This document shows positions 21,668 through 33,892 of a stretch of 64,000 bases of DNA, piece after piece; position 1 is the first letter of the stretch, and every line of letters begins with the position of its first letter. The DNA is taken from positions 372,001-436,000 of the forward strand of contig MU404076.1 of the NCBI GenBank assembly GCA_022695795.1, read 5' to 3'. A program made the position numbers and the translations under genes. The notes beneath the pieces were generated by a model. The model was not told the DNA's origin. It was given only the letters and a program-made list of their open reading frames with translations, and searched no databases. This stretch comes from Biscogniauxia marginata. Taxonomy: Eukaryota > Ascomycota > Sordariomycetes > Xylariales > Xylariaceae.

Positions 21668-24044
21668 TTTGCTTGTAGTTGTTATTGCAAATAATTGTCG
21701 TTTAAATTTTTATAGGGACCTTTTTGAGCAAGGAAAAGCCAGTTTCTTGTTTCTATTAGGGGGTTTCGGTGATGATTAGGGGGTATCAGTTGACCGGCAA
21801 CTGCGTGTTAGAGTATGATTTTTTTGGTATAAGTGAATTATTAGTTGAATATTAAGATGCAAGAAGGAGCACAGCTCTATCAAGCGAAGAACGGGGGAAA
21901 AAACACAAGGGATGAGAGAAAAAACAGAAACCAGCTTTTGGTGTTTGAGTGCTTGCTGAAGAAAGAAAGAGAAAAAACGAAAAGGAGGGAGGACGGCAGG
22001 CTGTAATATATGCTTGGGGCCAAATAACGAGGCCCGTATGGCCCATCATAGAGACCGTCACTCGTCAACTCAACGCCATACCTACGTTGCTACCAACTTG
22101 CAGGCACACCATGCCTTACCGATGCAACCAGGTTGCCAGGTATGTCAATGTGGAGATCATCTTGGGCTTCCAAGGGTCTTGTTCAGCTAGTAGCACCCGC
22201 TAACTCAAAGTCCTAAGTCAGCATTACTGCAAGTTGGGCGGTTAAGCATCGTGAGGGATGATAACGAGCACTTGGGAAGATCGGTACAAGATCAGGGCAA
22301 AAATAGAAGTGAGAGGGAGGACATGGCCAAGCTAGTCGGGAAAAGGCGATTGGGCGTCTAAACCATGGCGATCATTGGTCAATAGCCACCTGCCGACGGC
22401 CAATACACAATCACGGCTGCTTTCGCCTATCACCCATCACACACCGACGTGCATATGGCCCGCCAATGACGGGACCAGCCTTCGGGTCTGTGGCTGCATG
22501 GCAAATGGCACTCTCCCGGGGAGAAGCACTTGAGCTGCTCGATTCGTCTAGCCAGAAAAGCCCGGTGCGGAGGGACGACGGCATCTCACCATGCGGGTCG
22601 CCCAGCGTGATGGACGACTTGAACAAGGTAGCTCCATGGAATTCATCATGTACAAAGCGTTCGCTTTCCTACGCCTGCATATGCAGCCCATCAAGGGAAC
22701 CCTATTGGTGAATGGCCAGTCCACTTGGTAGATTCGAGTACGTGAGATCGCCTGATTGTTCTGCGCAAGAGGGAAGATGCGTAGGACTTGCAAACGCGGC
22801 CAGGCACCCAGCGGACGGACCTGGGTTGCTGATCATAGGGAGAAGCAATGATGATGCCATGACTTAAACTAGTTCCGAACGCTTGCTCGGCGTAGCTGGA
22901 GTACGCAATATTACCCGTAGACAATAGTCTCGAGGAACACATAGGTAGGCAAGGATGAATAGAAGAAGGGAATGACTTCGGGTCGCCAGACTAAGAATCA
23001 TCCTCCTCGAGGACAGTATGACACTCCTAGATGGGAGAAACTTTCCATGGGTTTTCTGGAACAGAGTCCGAATCATTACTAAATGTTTCGTTTCTCACCA
23101 GAGCCAGGCGTCGACCTACTCGCTGCTCCGGAGGGAGATGGGATGGAGATGGATTCGCCGGCTCGATGCATGCAAGTCATTTACTAGCCCCGGCGGGTAT
23201 GTAGAACAAGTCACACAGAACACCCACTATATGATCGTAGAAGTCCGACAGCAACGGTCCATCTTGGTTCCAATTCCAAGTTTCTGAGCAAAGGCAGTAG
23301 GTGGCAGTAGAGCTAAGGAAAGTCGGGGCTTGGGGAGGATCCCGTAACCGTCATGCACAGGGCTGGAACTTATTCCGGAAGAAGCTGACAAGTGGACGGT
23401 TGGCAGCGTAGAAAAAAGGGAGGGGAAAGGACTGAGGGGAACTACCTAGTGTAGTAGAGATAGAGAACGCCCTCATTAGTAATAGTCAAGATGGGGTGGC
23501 TCGACACTCTGATTCGTCGAAGGCATCGTCTACAGTCACATGACTAGGCTTGGCTCAGCGCGTGTAATGCAATGCATCCACTGTAGCTCCGTGATTGTCA
23601 CTTCTTCCGCAGCAGAGACCCCTGTTCTGTCTGTCTGTCTGCCTGTCTGCCCGCGGCAACCAAGCCCTGTTCATCCCTACTTCGATCTGTTCATGATGAT
23701 CATGCAACGTCAACAATAGCCGAACAGCCTTCACTATCTTGACCTGACCAGGTCTTGGGCCCCGGGATCCCGCCCGCCGGAGCTTCCGTAAAGCAATTCG
23801 AACCGTGTTGCCAAGGGGCAGGACTCTCCATCTTGTAAATCGTTTGCGGGTCCCATTGCAACCATCTGGTGTCATTCTGGCGCCTATTGCGTCTAGACTC
23901 AAGGAGAAGTACTATCAAGAGTCTATGCCTTGACGCTGATCAACGGTCCCGTGAGTAAAGACATATACAGAAGGTGTCAGCGGGCGCGTATTGTCGAATA
24001 CTAATGCATTGTCTGCAGTAGTTTTAGGCCGGAGTGGAGGCAGC
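21668..24044. other. Intergenic, divergent promoters
   Basis: 2.4 kb between divergent genes. GC content is moderate but the open frames on both strands are short and show no codon bias. A CTGT/CTGC tetranucleotide run lies at 23625-23650. No supported gene or RNA. Confidence 0.55.
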
Positions 24045-24701
24045 ATGGTTTCTACAGACGCGGTAGACGAGGGCCTCGTAAGTTCGGTTACCGAGTATGT
24101 CAAGACTTACATGGCAAAATACGATGGTTCTCACGACTTCAACCATATCCAGAGAGTCCTCGGGCTTGCGAGGCATATCCACCAGCACTCTCCGGATATG
24201 CCGCTGCGAGACCCGCAGGTTGTGGTCCTAAGTGCGCTTCTCCATGACGTGGGCGACAGGAAATATCTAAAGCCGGGCGAGGATGCGTCAACCTTGGTCT
24301 ACGACCTTCTCCTCTCTCTGGGCGCTAAGGAACAACTGGCAAGGAGAGTACAGACAGTATGCTTGGGCGTCAGCTACTCCAACGAGATCAAGAATACGGC
24401 TCGAGTGCAAGAGCTTGTCGAATCTCATCCAGAGCTAGCCATTGTTCAGGATGCAGATCGGCTTGACGCTATTGGAAGTATCGGAATTGGCAGGGTCTTC
24501 ACATTTGGCGGTGCCAAAACTGGACGATCTATGGATGACTCCATCCAGCATTTCCACGATAAACTCTTGAAACTTCAAGGCATGATGAAGACAGATGTCG
24601 GACGGAAGCTGGCGCACGAGAGGACCCAGAGAATGCAGGAATTCCTCAAGTGGTGGGACGAGGAATCAGTATTCTCTACTGGGCCTCCAGTCTCTCCTTA
24701 G
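24045..24701 (+). CDS. HD-domain metal-dependent phosphohydrolase
   Basis: Single-exon, 218 aa from the first in-frame ATG (24045). This is an HD-superfamily protein of the small YedJ/YpgQ-like type found widely in fungi. Metal ligands are visible: HDFNHIQRV (His34 in the first ligand helix), the LLHDVGDRK block with the HD dyad His67-Asp68, and the DADRLDAIGSIGIGR block (Asp136/Asp138), followed by the FGGAKTG loop and the typical C-terminal helices with HFHDKLLKL...R-M-x-EFLKWWDEE. Members hydrolyse nucleotides or other phosphate esters with a divalent metal; the substrate is unknown here. All key residues are intact. The upstream in-frame extension would need a TTG start and is unlikely. 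Confidence 0.9.
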   Translation: MVSTDAVDEGLVSSVTEYVKTYMAKYDGSHDFNHIQRVLGLARHIHQHSPDMPLRDPQVVVLSALLHDVGDRKYLKPGEDASTLVYDLLLSLGAKEQLARRVQTVCLGVSYSNEIKNTARVQELVESHPELAIVQDADRLDAIGSIGIGRVFTFGGAKTGRSMDDSIQHFHDKLLKLQGMMKTDVGRKLAHERTQRMQEFLKWWDEESVFSTGPPVSP

Positions 24702-27700
24702 AAAGCCAGCCAGCGTCTCGCCATATGTCTACAAATCATTGTACAGTAATATATGTTAGATTTATCACATATATACACCACAATAGTTTGGGAGGGTCCG
24801 CTCTGAGTGTCCATGACAGCGCGAATCTAATTAGCCGAAGTAGTTGTATGGACTGGCTCATTGTGTATCGGGCCCTTCAATATCGACCTTTCTCGTCCCA
24901 GTCTATTCAATAGCCCGAGCAAAATACGTTACGACCTAAGGAGCCATGTAGCTCACCTTTTCGCCGCCACTTATCCTATACTCGAGCCAAAGCGCTATGA
25001 CTTATATCTCCAATCATACCACGGACTCCTATGTGTCCGCCGGCTTGTAGCGACATCGAGGGAACTCCAAGTGAAAGTGCCTCAATCTTGCTCAAGCTCA
25101 AAGCAGTTACTTGCATTCGAGACGAAAGCTGCTTTGCTGAGTAATATTCAGCGTCTGGTTTACTAAATATGGGCTGAAGTCTCGCCAGAGACAATACGGT
25201 GTGTCCTCAGTATGGTTTCCGGGACCCATGGAGATCCTAACCTTGGCGAAGCGGCCGTTCGTGATGCATCATAAATTGGCGTTAATATCTGTTATCGACA
25301 TTTCCCACTCATGTCTTCATTGACCACCCCCCGTTCTTCTGGGGCTGTTCACTCTGGTCTTCTGATCATTGAGGAAACTGCTGATATCCCCAAGGTATTG
25401 GCAGAGTATGGGGCATTGCCTTTCAATTTATTAGTGAACCTCTGATATGAAGTCCCCAAGTCCTACCTCCAAACCCGAACACTAGGCCAAAAATAGAAGC
25501 CTTTAGAAAGGCCTATGCATTAACTACGTCTTTTGCCCTAGTAGCTAACACATACCCCAATATGATACGATGTCGAATAACAGGCCACCTTCTAACAGTG
25601 CGGCGTCTTCCAGTAGTGGGTCGCTTGACGAGGAGAGAAACGACAGGTTCGTTAAGAGGCGGTTGCGATTAATGCGGCGCTATTAAACGACGACATCAAG
25701 GACAGGCATAGCTTACGACGAGTAAAGACTGGAGATGAACGAACAAGTAGTACTCATAACCCAGGAAATATAGCTAGTCTAGCTTACGTAAAGAGCAAGA
25801 AGGTCATCGTGTCTAGGTCTAATTCTAGTATACAAGTCGGACAGTCCTTCCCAGCTGTGACTAGGAAGGCCTTATGGCTCAAGTGAAATCACGGTGTTTA
25901 TATAGTGAGGAATCTCTCCAAATTGGACTCTGAAAGTTAGCCCCTAGGCTATGACTAAAGTATGGAGAAGCCCGCCGACAGTATGTATATTCACAGACCA
26001 TTCTATCCTGATATGGAGTCTAATACCACGGACAGCGACCGGCATCACAGAAATTTTGATATTAGCAGAGACATTCGTTCCACAAATGCCACGAATGCTC
26101 GTGGGAAGTGGCAGGAAATACATCGTGATAAGAAAAGCTAAGACATCAAGCGATGAAACCAGGGTTGCCTCCTTGGGAACTGATTTGCAAACAGGTATCA
26201 CAAGAGATGATAATCAAAGCATGGCTGTTTTACATACACATCTATCGGTTCCACGATCCTATGCTACTACTTAAACCCCGAGATGAGACATAGCCACCAC
26301 GGCGAAAACGTTCTGGGAGAATGCGGTTACCCGACCACATGCGAACATTTATGAATCTAACATGTTAAATGCAAATTTAATGTAGATAACGCGGTCATCT
26401 ATTTTTAATCATATATATTGACTCACAAGGGTTTTCTTCTTCTTCTCTCTCTCTCTTTTTTTTTTTTTTTTTTGGGGGGGGGGGGGTTTTAAGATATTTT
26501 TTGCCAAATTGGGAAAAAAAAAACCAGGATAATGCAATAAATATAAAAAGCACGGTAAACNNNNNNNNNNACAACACAAAAAACAAAAACCCCCACCCCC
26601 CCCGCCCAACCCCACCCACCCCCCCCCCCCAAAAAACACAAAACAAAGCCCCCCGGCGGGTTTACTGAGATGTTTTCCCATATGGGCAGAACAATCCCGA
26701 GGATATGGCATGACTTAGACAAGGCTCGGTCACGAGTGAGTCAGATTTCAGACAACTCGTAAGGGATTAGATTGCTACGCGAGTAAAAAGTACTGATCAA
26801 CCTATTTGGGAGATGCTTGACGACTAGCAGAAGTTATTCTCTACGCTTGAAGGTTGACCACCTACGTCTTGATCGATTGCAACACAAAAGTCTAACAGGC
26901 CAAGCATCATTAATTCATGGATCTGACATTGATTAGTCTTGGAGTTCAAAAAAAAGGCAGCTCTAGAATCATTACAAACACTACAGAGGAGGGTTCCATA
27001 TAAGGAGAACATAGAGCTAGATCATCCTTAGTTGTGATATCGGTGCCAACGCAGCATCCGTTGAAGCTTCGATATCCGAAGCAAGAAGTTCACTAGATGC
27101 TTCAATTATCAGAGAGATAATTTTTATGAAGTAATCACTTTCCCAGGGAGAATATTGGATTTAGTGGTGACTAAATCTTCTAGATCCGGGATCCGAGATT
27201 ACGAGCAAGTCCCGCTCAGGTTAGCACTTTGGAAGGAATTTTACTCGAGGGGCATTAGCCATGATGAGAAATCCTATAGAGATAGAAGTAACTATACGGG
27301 GAGGTAAAAGGAAAGGAACGTAGCGGCATACAGTTAGGACGCTAGAGACACAAGCTGGAGAAACCCGAGAGACACCAGCGCCACGAGAGTACTTGGTCCC
27401 AATTTGGGTAGCTTTCTAGCTGATCCGTGCTGTCCCAAAAGCAAAACACTGCTTACTCTAGGAATGAACCGCGTTTTTGAGAGCTACTAGGCATTAAGGA
27501 GATGAGCTGCTATCGCCATAGTGAGTGCGGGAACGCTAGTCGCGGCAGATGAATGATGCCTATGTAGATCGCAAACCTAGCTTGCAAGTTGACTCAAAGC
27601 AGGTATAGCCACGAGATGTACGGCACACGTTGTTGCGTAATTGAAAACGTGCCGATTACAATGATATGGTAAACTATAGTGCGCCTGGTATTAGGAAGAA

Positions 27701-27972
27701 ATACCGGAACCCCAGCCGTCGAGAGTCGAGGGAATCTATTGTCTCTCTAACGCGGGAAAGGCGAAGTAGAAGAAAATCCGCAATGGATATGATAGACATC
27801 CCTCACTTCATTGCAGAAGTCAGACATGATACACGCAATCAAGAAAATCGAAGTCATATATATATCGTGTCTTTACCACCAGCTATAGATAATTAGATAT
27901 GAAGAGTCTCGCCCTACGAATTATGCCAATTTATTTTCTTGATAGGTATTCGAAATAAGTCTGTCAATCAAC
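24702..27972. other. Gene-poor stretch with assembly gap and unidentified coding-like remnants
   Basis: 3.3 kb. Between about 25570 and 25890 the plus strand has an ATG-initiated Ser/Arg-rich frame to about 25686, then a different frame stays open for roughly 60 codons; another frame is open at 25951-26274. I cannot assign any of these to a family. A gap with homopolymer flanks interrupts at 26561-26570. A Lys/Arg-rich frame at 27666-27896 is of unclear status. The impression is of decayed accessory sequence. Confidence 0.4.
26452..26655. other. Assembly gap (10 N) with homopolymer flanks
   Basis: Ten N at 26561-26570. The left flank has T18-G12 style runs then A-rich sequence; the right flank is C-rich with 9-12 base C runs. 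The base quality here is doubtful and any frame crossing it is meaningless. Gap size is not given by ten N. Confidence 0.9.
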
Positions 27973-29445
27973 ATGGACTTCTGCAACACCGCAGACTATC
28001 ATGGCTACACGGAAATCAACCTCAATGCTTGTCTCATCAGCCTGTCGACGGTGATCTACGGGCTGCGAATATATAATAGGGCCTTCATGACAAAGACTCT
28101 TGGTCTTGATGATGGCATCGCGACTATCGCCTACGTACGTATAATTCCATCCTACATTTATTGAAGAGCCGTTTCACTGATGATGAGCTGTAGTTACTTC
28201 TGGTAGTCCAGTCCGCTATGGACATCAATGGTCAGTTGTTAGCGTGGGCTCGACCTACTTGCCGCAGAAGATAGGAGCATGTACTGACGATATAACCTCC
28301 TCTAGCTGTATCTTTCGGAAGCGGAGCTCATATAAGTCTACTACCCGTACCTCTACTCTCAAAGTTCTTCAACGTTAGTCTATCTTCGTATTTGAATTAA
28401 ACTAGGATAGTGTTAGTCTAATTCTAGGTAGTCGCTTGCGATTCAGATTCTCATATATTTCTGGGCTGTTGCCATGGTGAGATTTGCTATCCTGGCATTT
28501 CTACCCCGTATCTCCAACGACAGTGAGTATCATCTCTAGGCTCGGTCCTAATATTCACCCGTCTCTTACAATTTTTCAGAAAGTACTCGCTCAACGTCGT
28601 GGGTTATCGCCGTTGTCATACTGGCCCAGACCGTAACGGTCGTTGTGTATAGACTCACGGAATGTACGCCTATAGGGTGAGTGGATATCATCTCAAAGCA
28701 CAATGCCCCCCCCCCCCCCCCTTCGCCAGTCTTAGTTCTGAACGGTCTCTATCTAGGGATAACTTCAAGCCGACGAACACACCTGGCCTTCACTGCGTGG
28801 GACTGGTTGCGCATAATAAGATGATGGTTGGGCACGCCGCGGCTAGCGTGGTGATTGATCTTGCTCTTCTCTTCCTGCCCATCTGGGTGGTCTACACCAA
28901 GATGATGTGGTCCCAGAGAACAGTGCAGATTATCTTGATACTTAGCGTCGGCTTCTTTGTCGTCATTACCGGCATCGTTCGCTTGATACTAATGGTGACT
29001 TTGGATTTCGCTTCGGACGTGTAAGCTCGTCCCCCCTTTCACTCCACCCCCTTGTATTTTCCAGGGATTTCATTCTTGATTTTCAACGTCACTACAGTGA
29101 TTATGACTGTTGCTAATAATATCGCGTCAAAGAACCTACCAGATGGCTACCCTGGGTATCTGGACTAACCTCGAAGGTCATATCGGGCTGTGGTGCGGCT
29201 GCTTTCCGGCTCTACAACCCATCTTGCGTGCTGCGTTGTACAGGCTTGGGCTTTGCAGTAAATTGGCCAACAAGAGATCTAACATTATGTCTAAGCCCGA
29301 TAAAATGGATGAAGATGTTACTTTCAGTGCAAATAGAGGAAGTAGAGCCGATTCCGCTGGTACATTGGGTAGCGGAAGCCAACGTGTGATTGCATTGGAG
29401 GAACTTACGAAGGACGTTGTGATAGTCCGGGATCCATTTCCCTAG
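27973..29445 (+). CDS. Fungal rhodopsin-domain (SAT4/PTH11-like) integral membrane protein
   Basis: Seven exons give 343 aa: 27973-28134, 28194-28230, 28306-28373, 28432-28522, 28580-28676, 28757-29020 and 29133-29445. All junctions keep frame and rebuild seven hydrophobic segments. The diagnostic last-helix block TYQMATLGIWTNLEGHIGLWCGCFPALQPILR, preceded by IVRLILM and HNKMMVGHAAASVVIDLALLFLPI, is typical of the fungal rhodopsin-domain family that includes PTH11-related receptors. No N-terminal CFEM domain is present. The C-terminal 70 residues are a hydrophilic Ser/Asp-rich tail. The fifth intron contains a run of about 16 C. The exon 3/4 and 6/7 acceptors (28432, 29133) were chosen by frame and homology and are the least certain. 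Role: plasma-membrane sensing is known for some relatives, otherwise unknown. Confidence 0.8.
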
Positions 29446-32389
29446 TGAATTCTTTGAGAACTTTTGTAGACTGGTATTGAGAATCACATAGGTGACTCTT
29501 GATAATCCTGACCAAACGAAATAGGGAGTAAGATGACTTGGTCTCTTTAGTATCAAACCAAAGCACTTTTCTTTTCTTTTCTTTTTTTCTGATACGGCGA
29601 TATGTTCTCTAGAAATGTGAAGTCTTTTAAATTTAGTACGTTTTAAAAGGCAAATATTATTTATATTCAAGGCCTACTTTTGTTAATGCTCTCCTATTAA
29701 GGTCGGCGCCAACTTACAGTTCTTTTATAACTCTCTGTTTTCCGTGTTCACCTCGCCTCACCTCATCACCATCCACACTGTCAAGGGATTAGATAGGTGC
29801 ACAACAGACTGAGAATTACGAGCGTATGAGGTCACTATTAGACTAAGAATAATCGCTGGAGAGCTCTCTCTCAGTTCCTTCGGGGCATACACAACTCTTA
29901 TATACCCAATTTACACTAGTCTCGAGTTTGCCTCTTCAGGCCCCTGACACGCACTGACAAACGTGTTGTCTGAGGCAAACCTGTGGGCTTATTACAGCAA
30001 GTCTTATTTTTTATTATTTTAAGAAACTGCTTATCGTTGAAGAAATCTTGCCATACTGGTCAATATATAAACTTGCTGCCGTAATCTTCTCTCATGGGCT
30101 ATCAAGTTCACGCTGCCATCCCATAACTCGTTTTCCTTCACCACATCATCGGGCTAACATAATTCAAAGAAAGAATTAGTTAATTGCGTGGGAAACTCGT
30201 TGGTACCACTATGGAGACGTAGGGATCCCTCGCTATAGAGCTTCTGGGTGCCATATGCAAATGCTTTGTACTTGAGCCCCTGACTACCACCCCCTGGATC
30301 GAGCTCGGCACCGAATATTAAACCCGAAAACGCAACCTACTGAACTCACCCTCGTGTCGAAGAATATTAGTCATACCATTCACAGAGCCCTTTACTGCAA
30401 TGTGGTCATCTCTAGTAGTGAGAAAGCTGTTCTTTTTCCGTGTACCCTCTGGACGAGCCCAGATCTGCGGGCGTATCCCCGGTACTTTGCGTTTCCTCGT
30501 CTCTCCTTTCCCACCAATGGACTGCGATAAGTAGTGAAGGACATCAATGAATACCTTAAGCTCAACCCAGCCTTCAAGGGACACTGTATCTCAAATCTAC
30601 AGAGAGAATTCGATGACATTGAGAGGACCGGGCATAGAAACTCACTGCCTCGTAACATCATTAGTGCTACCATTGCGCTGCTTGATAAAACCGATGACAT
30701 ATCCCTCCGCGTCCCAGACGAATATTGGGCCAAGAAATTATACTAACTATCGACATAGAACTGGTTATTCGATCCCAATCTGCATCTCATTATCCGGCCC
30801 CCCAAGATACTTTGCATGCAAACCGAAGGATTTACCAAACACCGGTAGAGGCCATGCTTAAACCGCTATACCTTTGATTCTGGACATTGGAAGGGGGACT
30901 AGGCATGGCAACCCAAACATGGGAATGGTGACAAGGTTTGAAGGTCAGTGATGATGGCGATTGGAGATCACTCTTTGGTTATTATATAGAAGACCCCAGA
31001 AGCAACTGGGAATGCTGCCAACCGTAAAGAAAGCAGAGCTTGATTGGTTTGCTTGAAAACTTGCATCTTTACAACAGTAGGACCAAGACAGACGACATCT
31101 ATCCGTTCAATAAGTGGCGCGCCAGCTTGCGAATGCTACGTTAGACAACCTATAGCACCGCACCGGCCTCGTTTTTGAACCTTCTCGACTATAAGCCTGC
31201 CCCAATGAACCTCTTTGATGCCTATAAACCGGGGTCTGATCGACTGTAATATCTCCACCTTGAAGGGGATTGATTTGAGGACATGATTGATGCATTTGCC
31301 AAGGTCGGCATTGCTTTCTCCTGGGAGGATCCCCAGCTAGAGCCGATTGCAAATGTACCCGATACAACCTTTCTGATGTGTTTTAGCGACCTGGGAAGCC
31401 CATTTAGGATGAGGTAGCTATCGCTAAACTGGGGGTGGGATGGAATTCAACTATGTAATTAGTCGATGTTATGTATATAATATGCCTGCGTCAGACTCGA
31501 CTGTCACCAATTAATTCCTGTAGGTTATTTCTCTCACTGTCTCACTCTTCTTGCATTTGTCCTGCCCAACCCCTACATTTCACATAACATCACACACATA
31601 CTATACCTACACCACATTAGAGCTGACTTGACCTGCATATCTTTATGTCTGCCAAGACAGTAGGTATTCTGCACATAAGTCCCTCCAGATAGGGTCTGCA
31701 GCCGTGAGACCTTGCCGGGCATCTGCATCTGTACCAGCAAGCAGTGTTGAAAACACCTCGTTCGTTGTAGCTGGCCAATGGAGACCTGCCTTGTAGACTA
31801 TCTCTGCATAGCACACCATCTTTCCGATATTTCTGCCACCCGCTGTTGCAGTGGCGATCATGTCTCTTCTCTATCTGACTTATCGACTGTAGTGCTACCC
31901 TACCGACATGCTGACTTTCCTATATACGAAATATTGGTGTAATCACCTTATCCTTACTTCTAGTCACTGTCGAGCATCGACCCGAGATGCAGTGGGCTAA
32001 GGTAGGCTCGAGACCCTGCGGGGAGGGATTCCTGCAACCCCTTCGACTGGGCGAGCCTTGCGGACTCCAATTGGATATGTAGTTTTCTACAGACTCGCCT
32101 TCCTACCGCAATCCCCCCCTGCTTGTCGGATTTGAATGGTAACTCAAGGCTGGCTGTTGGAGAATCCATCACAAAAGCCGTCATCGCCGACTTACGTTGG
32201 CCGTGCCCGCCTTTCTGTTCACCCCCTCTCATCATCATCATCACCCTGACCGACGTTGGAGTTCATCTTTTTTATCCTTCAACTGTGCTGTGTTCGGGTT
32301 TCTATCCATGCTTGCCATCCCGTCCTCTTATGTCGATCACTTATATGTGCCGCTTCCCCGGCTTGTGAGGCCCGTATTTACTATCCACA
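29446..32389. other. Gene-poor stretch containing decayed minus-strand coding fragments
   Basis: 2.9 kb. The first 600 bases are AT-rich. From about 30.1 to 31.9 kb the minus strand has several coding-like fragments in different frames with stops between them (detailed separately). The last 500 bases are the leader of the Cys-rich membrane protein gene. No intact gene. Confidence 0.45.
30130..31865 (-). pseudogene. Decayed coding region, family not identified
   Basis: Three clusters of protein-like sequence run leftwards on the minus strand: 31861-31643 (with AGLHWPATTNEVFSTLLAGT and LTAADPIWRDL), 31380-31080 (with KSIPFKVEILQSIRPRFIG) and 30740-30130 (with FVWDAEGYVIGFIKQRNG, then GSVNGMTNILRHEG, then YKAFAYGTQKLYSEGSLRLH). 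Each is broken by stops or shifts of frame, and no start or complete domain can be assembled. Some phrases recall linker regions of fungal reducing polyketide synthases, and others recall glyoxalase/VOC-type proteins, but neither is convincing. It may be one gene or two. Confidence is for degraded coding origin only. Confidence 0.35.
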
Positions 32390-33892
32390 ATGGTCCGTAA
32401 CCGCGGATACCCCGCCGCGGGTTTGCTGTTCCTATTCACATCGCTCGCCAGCTCCGCATTTAGATATCCGGACAGGTTCGCAGTACTCGACGATGCCGCT
32501 TTCGTGCCAGACTTCGGACCACGCTGGTACATGAAAGCCGTCCCCGCGTTGCCGGCGCTTGCAAAGCGACAAGATGACGGTGTAAGGTCGTGCCCTACAG
32601 GGCAGCATGGCTGCTTGGAATTAGGCCCTATGGGCGCCGAAGCCTGCTGCCTGAACAGCCAGTACTGCGTTCGGGATACAAATTGGCAGCCGAAGTGCTG
32701 CGCCCTCGGGTCAATCTGTGACTTGCCCTGCGATGAGGATAGAGTTCTCTGCAACGCAACCACCACGAGCACGGTTACTTTATCGACTACAATGGCGGTC
32801 GGGGGCGCTACGGACTCGCCTTCTGTCACCTTGACAGTGGTCCCAACCGACATTCCTGTACTTGGGTGTTGCAATCGGCCCTGCAGCAGCTCGTCTTTCC
32901 TCTGCCAGTCATTATTCGGTGGGCAATGCTGTCCGTACGGCGCCGCATGCGCTACGGGTGGGAATTGCCTCATCGGACCTACTACGACTCCCTTGTCTAC
33001 TATTGTTACCCCGGTCCCGTCCGGCTGCACCACTTCGCAAATCACCTGTACCGACGGCGGATGCTGTAACACCGGGTCGACATGCACGTGGCAGCAGATG
33101 GAAAATACGATGTCGCCTGTCTGCGCGCCTAACATTACAGTCACGGACAACGGCGACGGGGGACTTTCTGCGCAGGCTAGGGCAGGAATCGGAGCCGGTG
33201 TTGCTGTAGCGGCCGCCATTATCATTGGGCTGTTGACGTGGTTCTGTCTCCGCCGTCGCTCCGCCCGATCCCGCTCCGGCGGAGGTAGCTCGGGGGCAGC
33301 CGCAGCAACCGCAGCAACCGCAGGTATGGGAGCAGGTGGAGCGGGTGCCGTGGGAATGAGATACATGGGACGTGACAACGATGGCGAAGACTCGCTATCA
33401 CTAGTGTCGCCGTACATTCGCAGACCGGCGACGCTTTCTGACTCCACCGCTCCCGCAAGCAGGCTCGAGCACGACTACTTCGGTCCGGATGCTGTACCAG
33501 GCCCTTTCACCGAGGACGCGAACGTGCCACCCGCGCCAGCTCTAAGCCCCGGGGGACGCGACGGCGGTGTGCCTTTGCAACCTATGGATCCGAACGACAT
33601 CGTGCCGCCGATCGAGATCGACTCGAGGATCAGAGGGTTGAGTATCGGGAGTCGGAGCGGCGAAGTGGAAAGAGACATGATGATAGCGGGGCAGGGGAGT
33701 AAAGGAGCAAAGGGAGCAACGCCTGCTCGGGACGAAGAACCTGAACAGGTATTAGGACCATTTGAGTTATACGGGAGCCCGGGAAGCCCACCTTTGAGTC
33801 CTGACTACTTCCCCCGTCAAGGGCCGCCACCAGCTCCGGGTACGGAGCCAAAAGGGAGACTGGCTGATTGGAATTCGAATAAACATTCATAA
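32390..33892 (+). CDS. Cys-rich type I single-pass membrane protein, hypothetical
   Basis: Single exon, 500 aa, function unknown. Order: a signal peptide (about 1-22), a propeptide-like stretch ending LAKRQ (a Kex2-type KR site near residue 60), an extracellular half with about 24 Cys in repeating CC...C patterns (QHGCLELG...EACCLNSQYC; LGCCNRPC...CCPYGAAC; DGGCCNTGSTC) separated by Thr/Ser/Val-rich spacers, one TM helix at about 265-290 (Ala/Gly/Ile-rich, stop-transfer CLRRRSARSRS), then a long Pro/Gly/Asp-rich cytoplasmic tail. This layout (Cys-rich ectodomain, TM, disordered tail) is common in Pezizomycotina and suggests a surface sensor or wall-linked protein; that is inference. The ATG start gives an immediate signal peptide. 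Confidence 0.82.
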   Translation: MVRNRGYPAAGLLFLFTSLASSAFRYPDRFAVLDDAAFVPDFGPRWYMKAVPALPALAKRQDDGVRSCPTGQHGCLELGPMGAEACCLNSQYCVRDTNWQPKCCALGSICDLPCDEDRVLCNATTTSTVTLSTTMAVGGATDSPSVTLTVVPTDIPVLGCCNRPCSSSSFLCQSLFGGQCCPYGAACATGGNCLIGPTTTPLSTIVTPVPSGCTTSQITCTDGGCCNTGSTCTWQQMENTMSPVCAPNITVTDNGDGGLSAQARAGIGAGVAVAAAIIIGLLTWFCLRRRSARSRSGGGSSGAAAATAATAGMGAGGAGAVGMRYMGRDNDGEDSLSLVSPYIRRPATLSDSTAPASRLEHDYFGPDAVPGPFTEDANVPPAPALSPGGRDGGVPLQPMDPNDIVPPIEIDSRIRGLSIGSRSGEVERDMMIAGQGSKGAKGATPARDEEPEQVLGPFELYGSPGSPPLSPDYFPRQGPPPAPGTEPKGRLADWNSNKHS

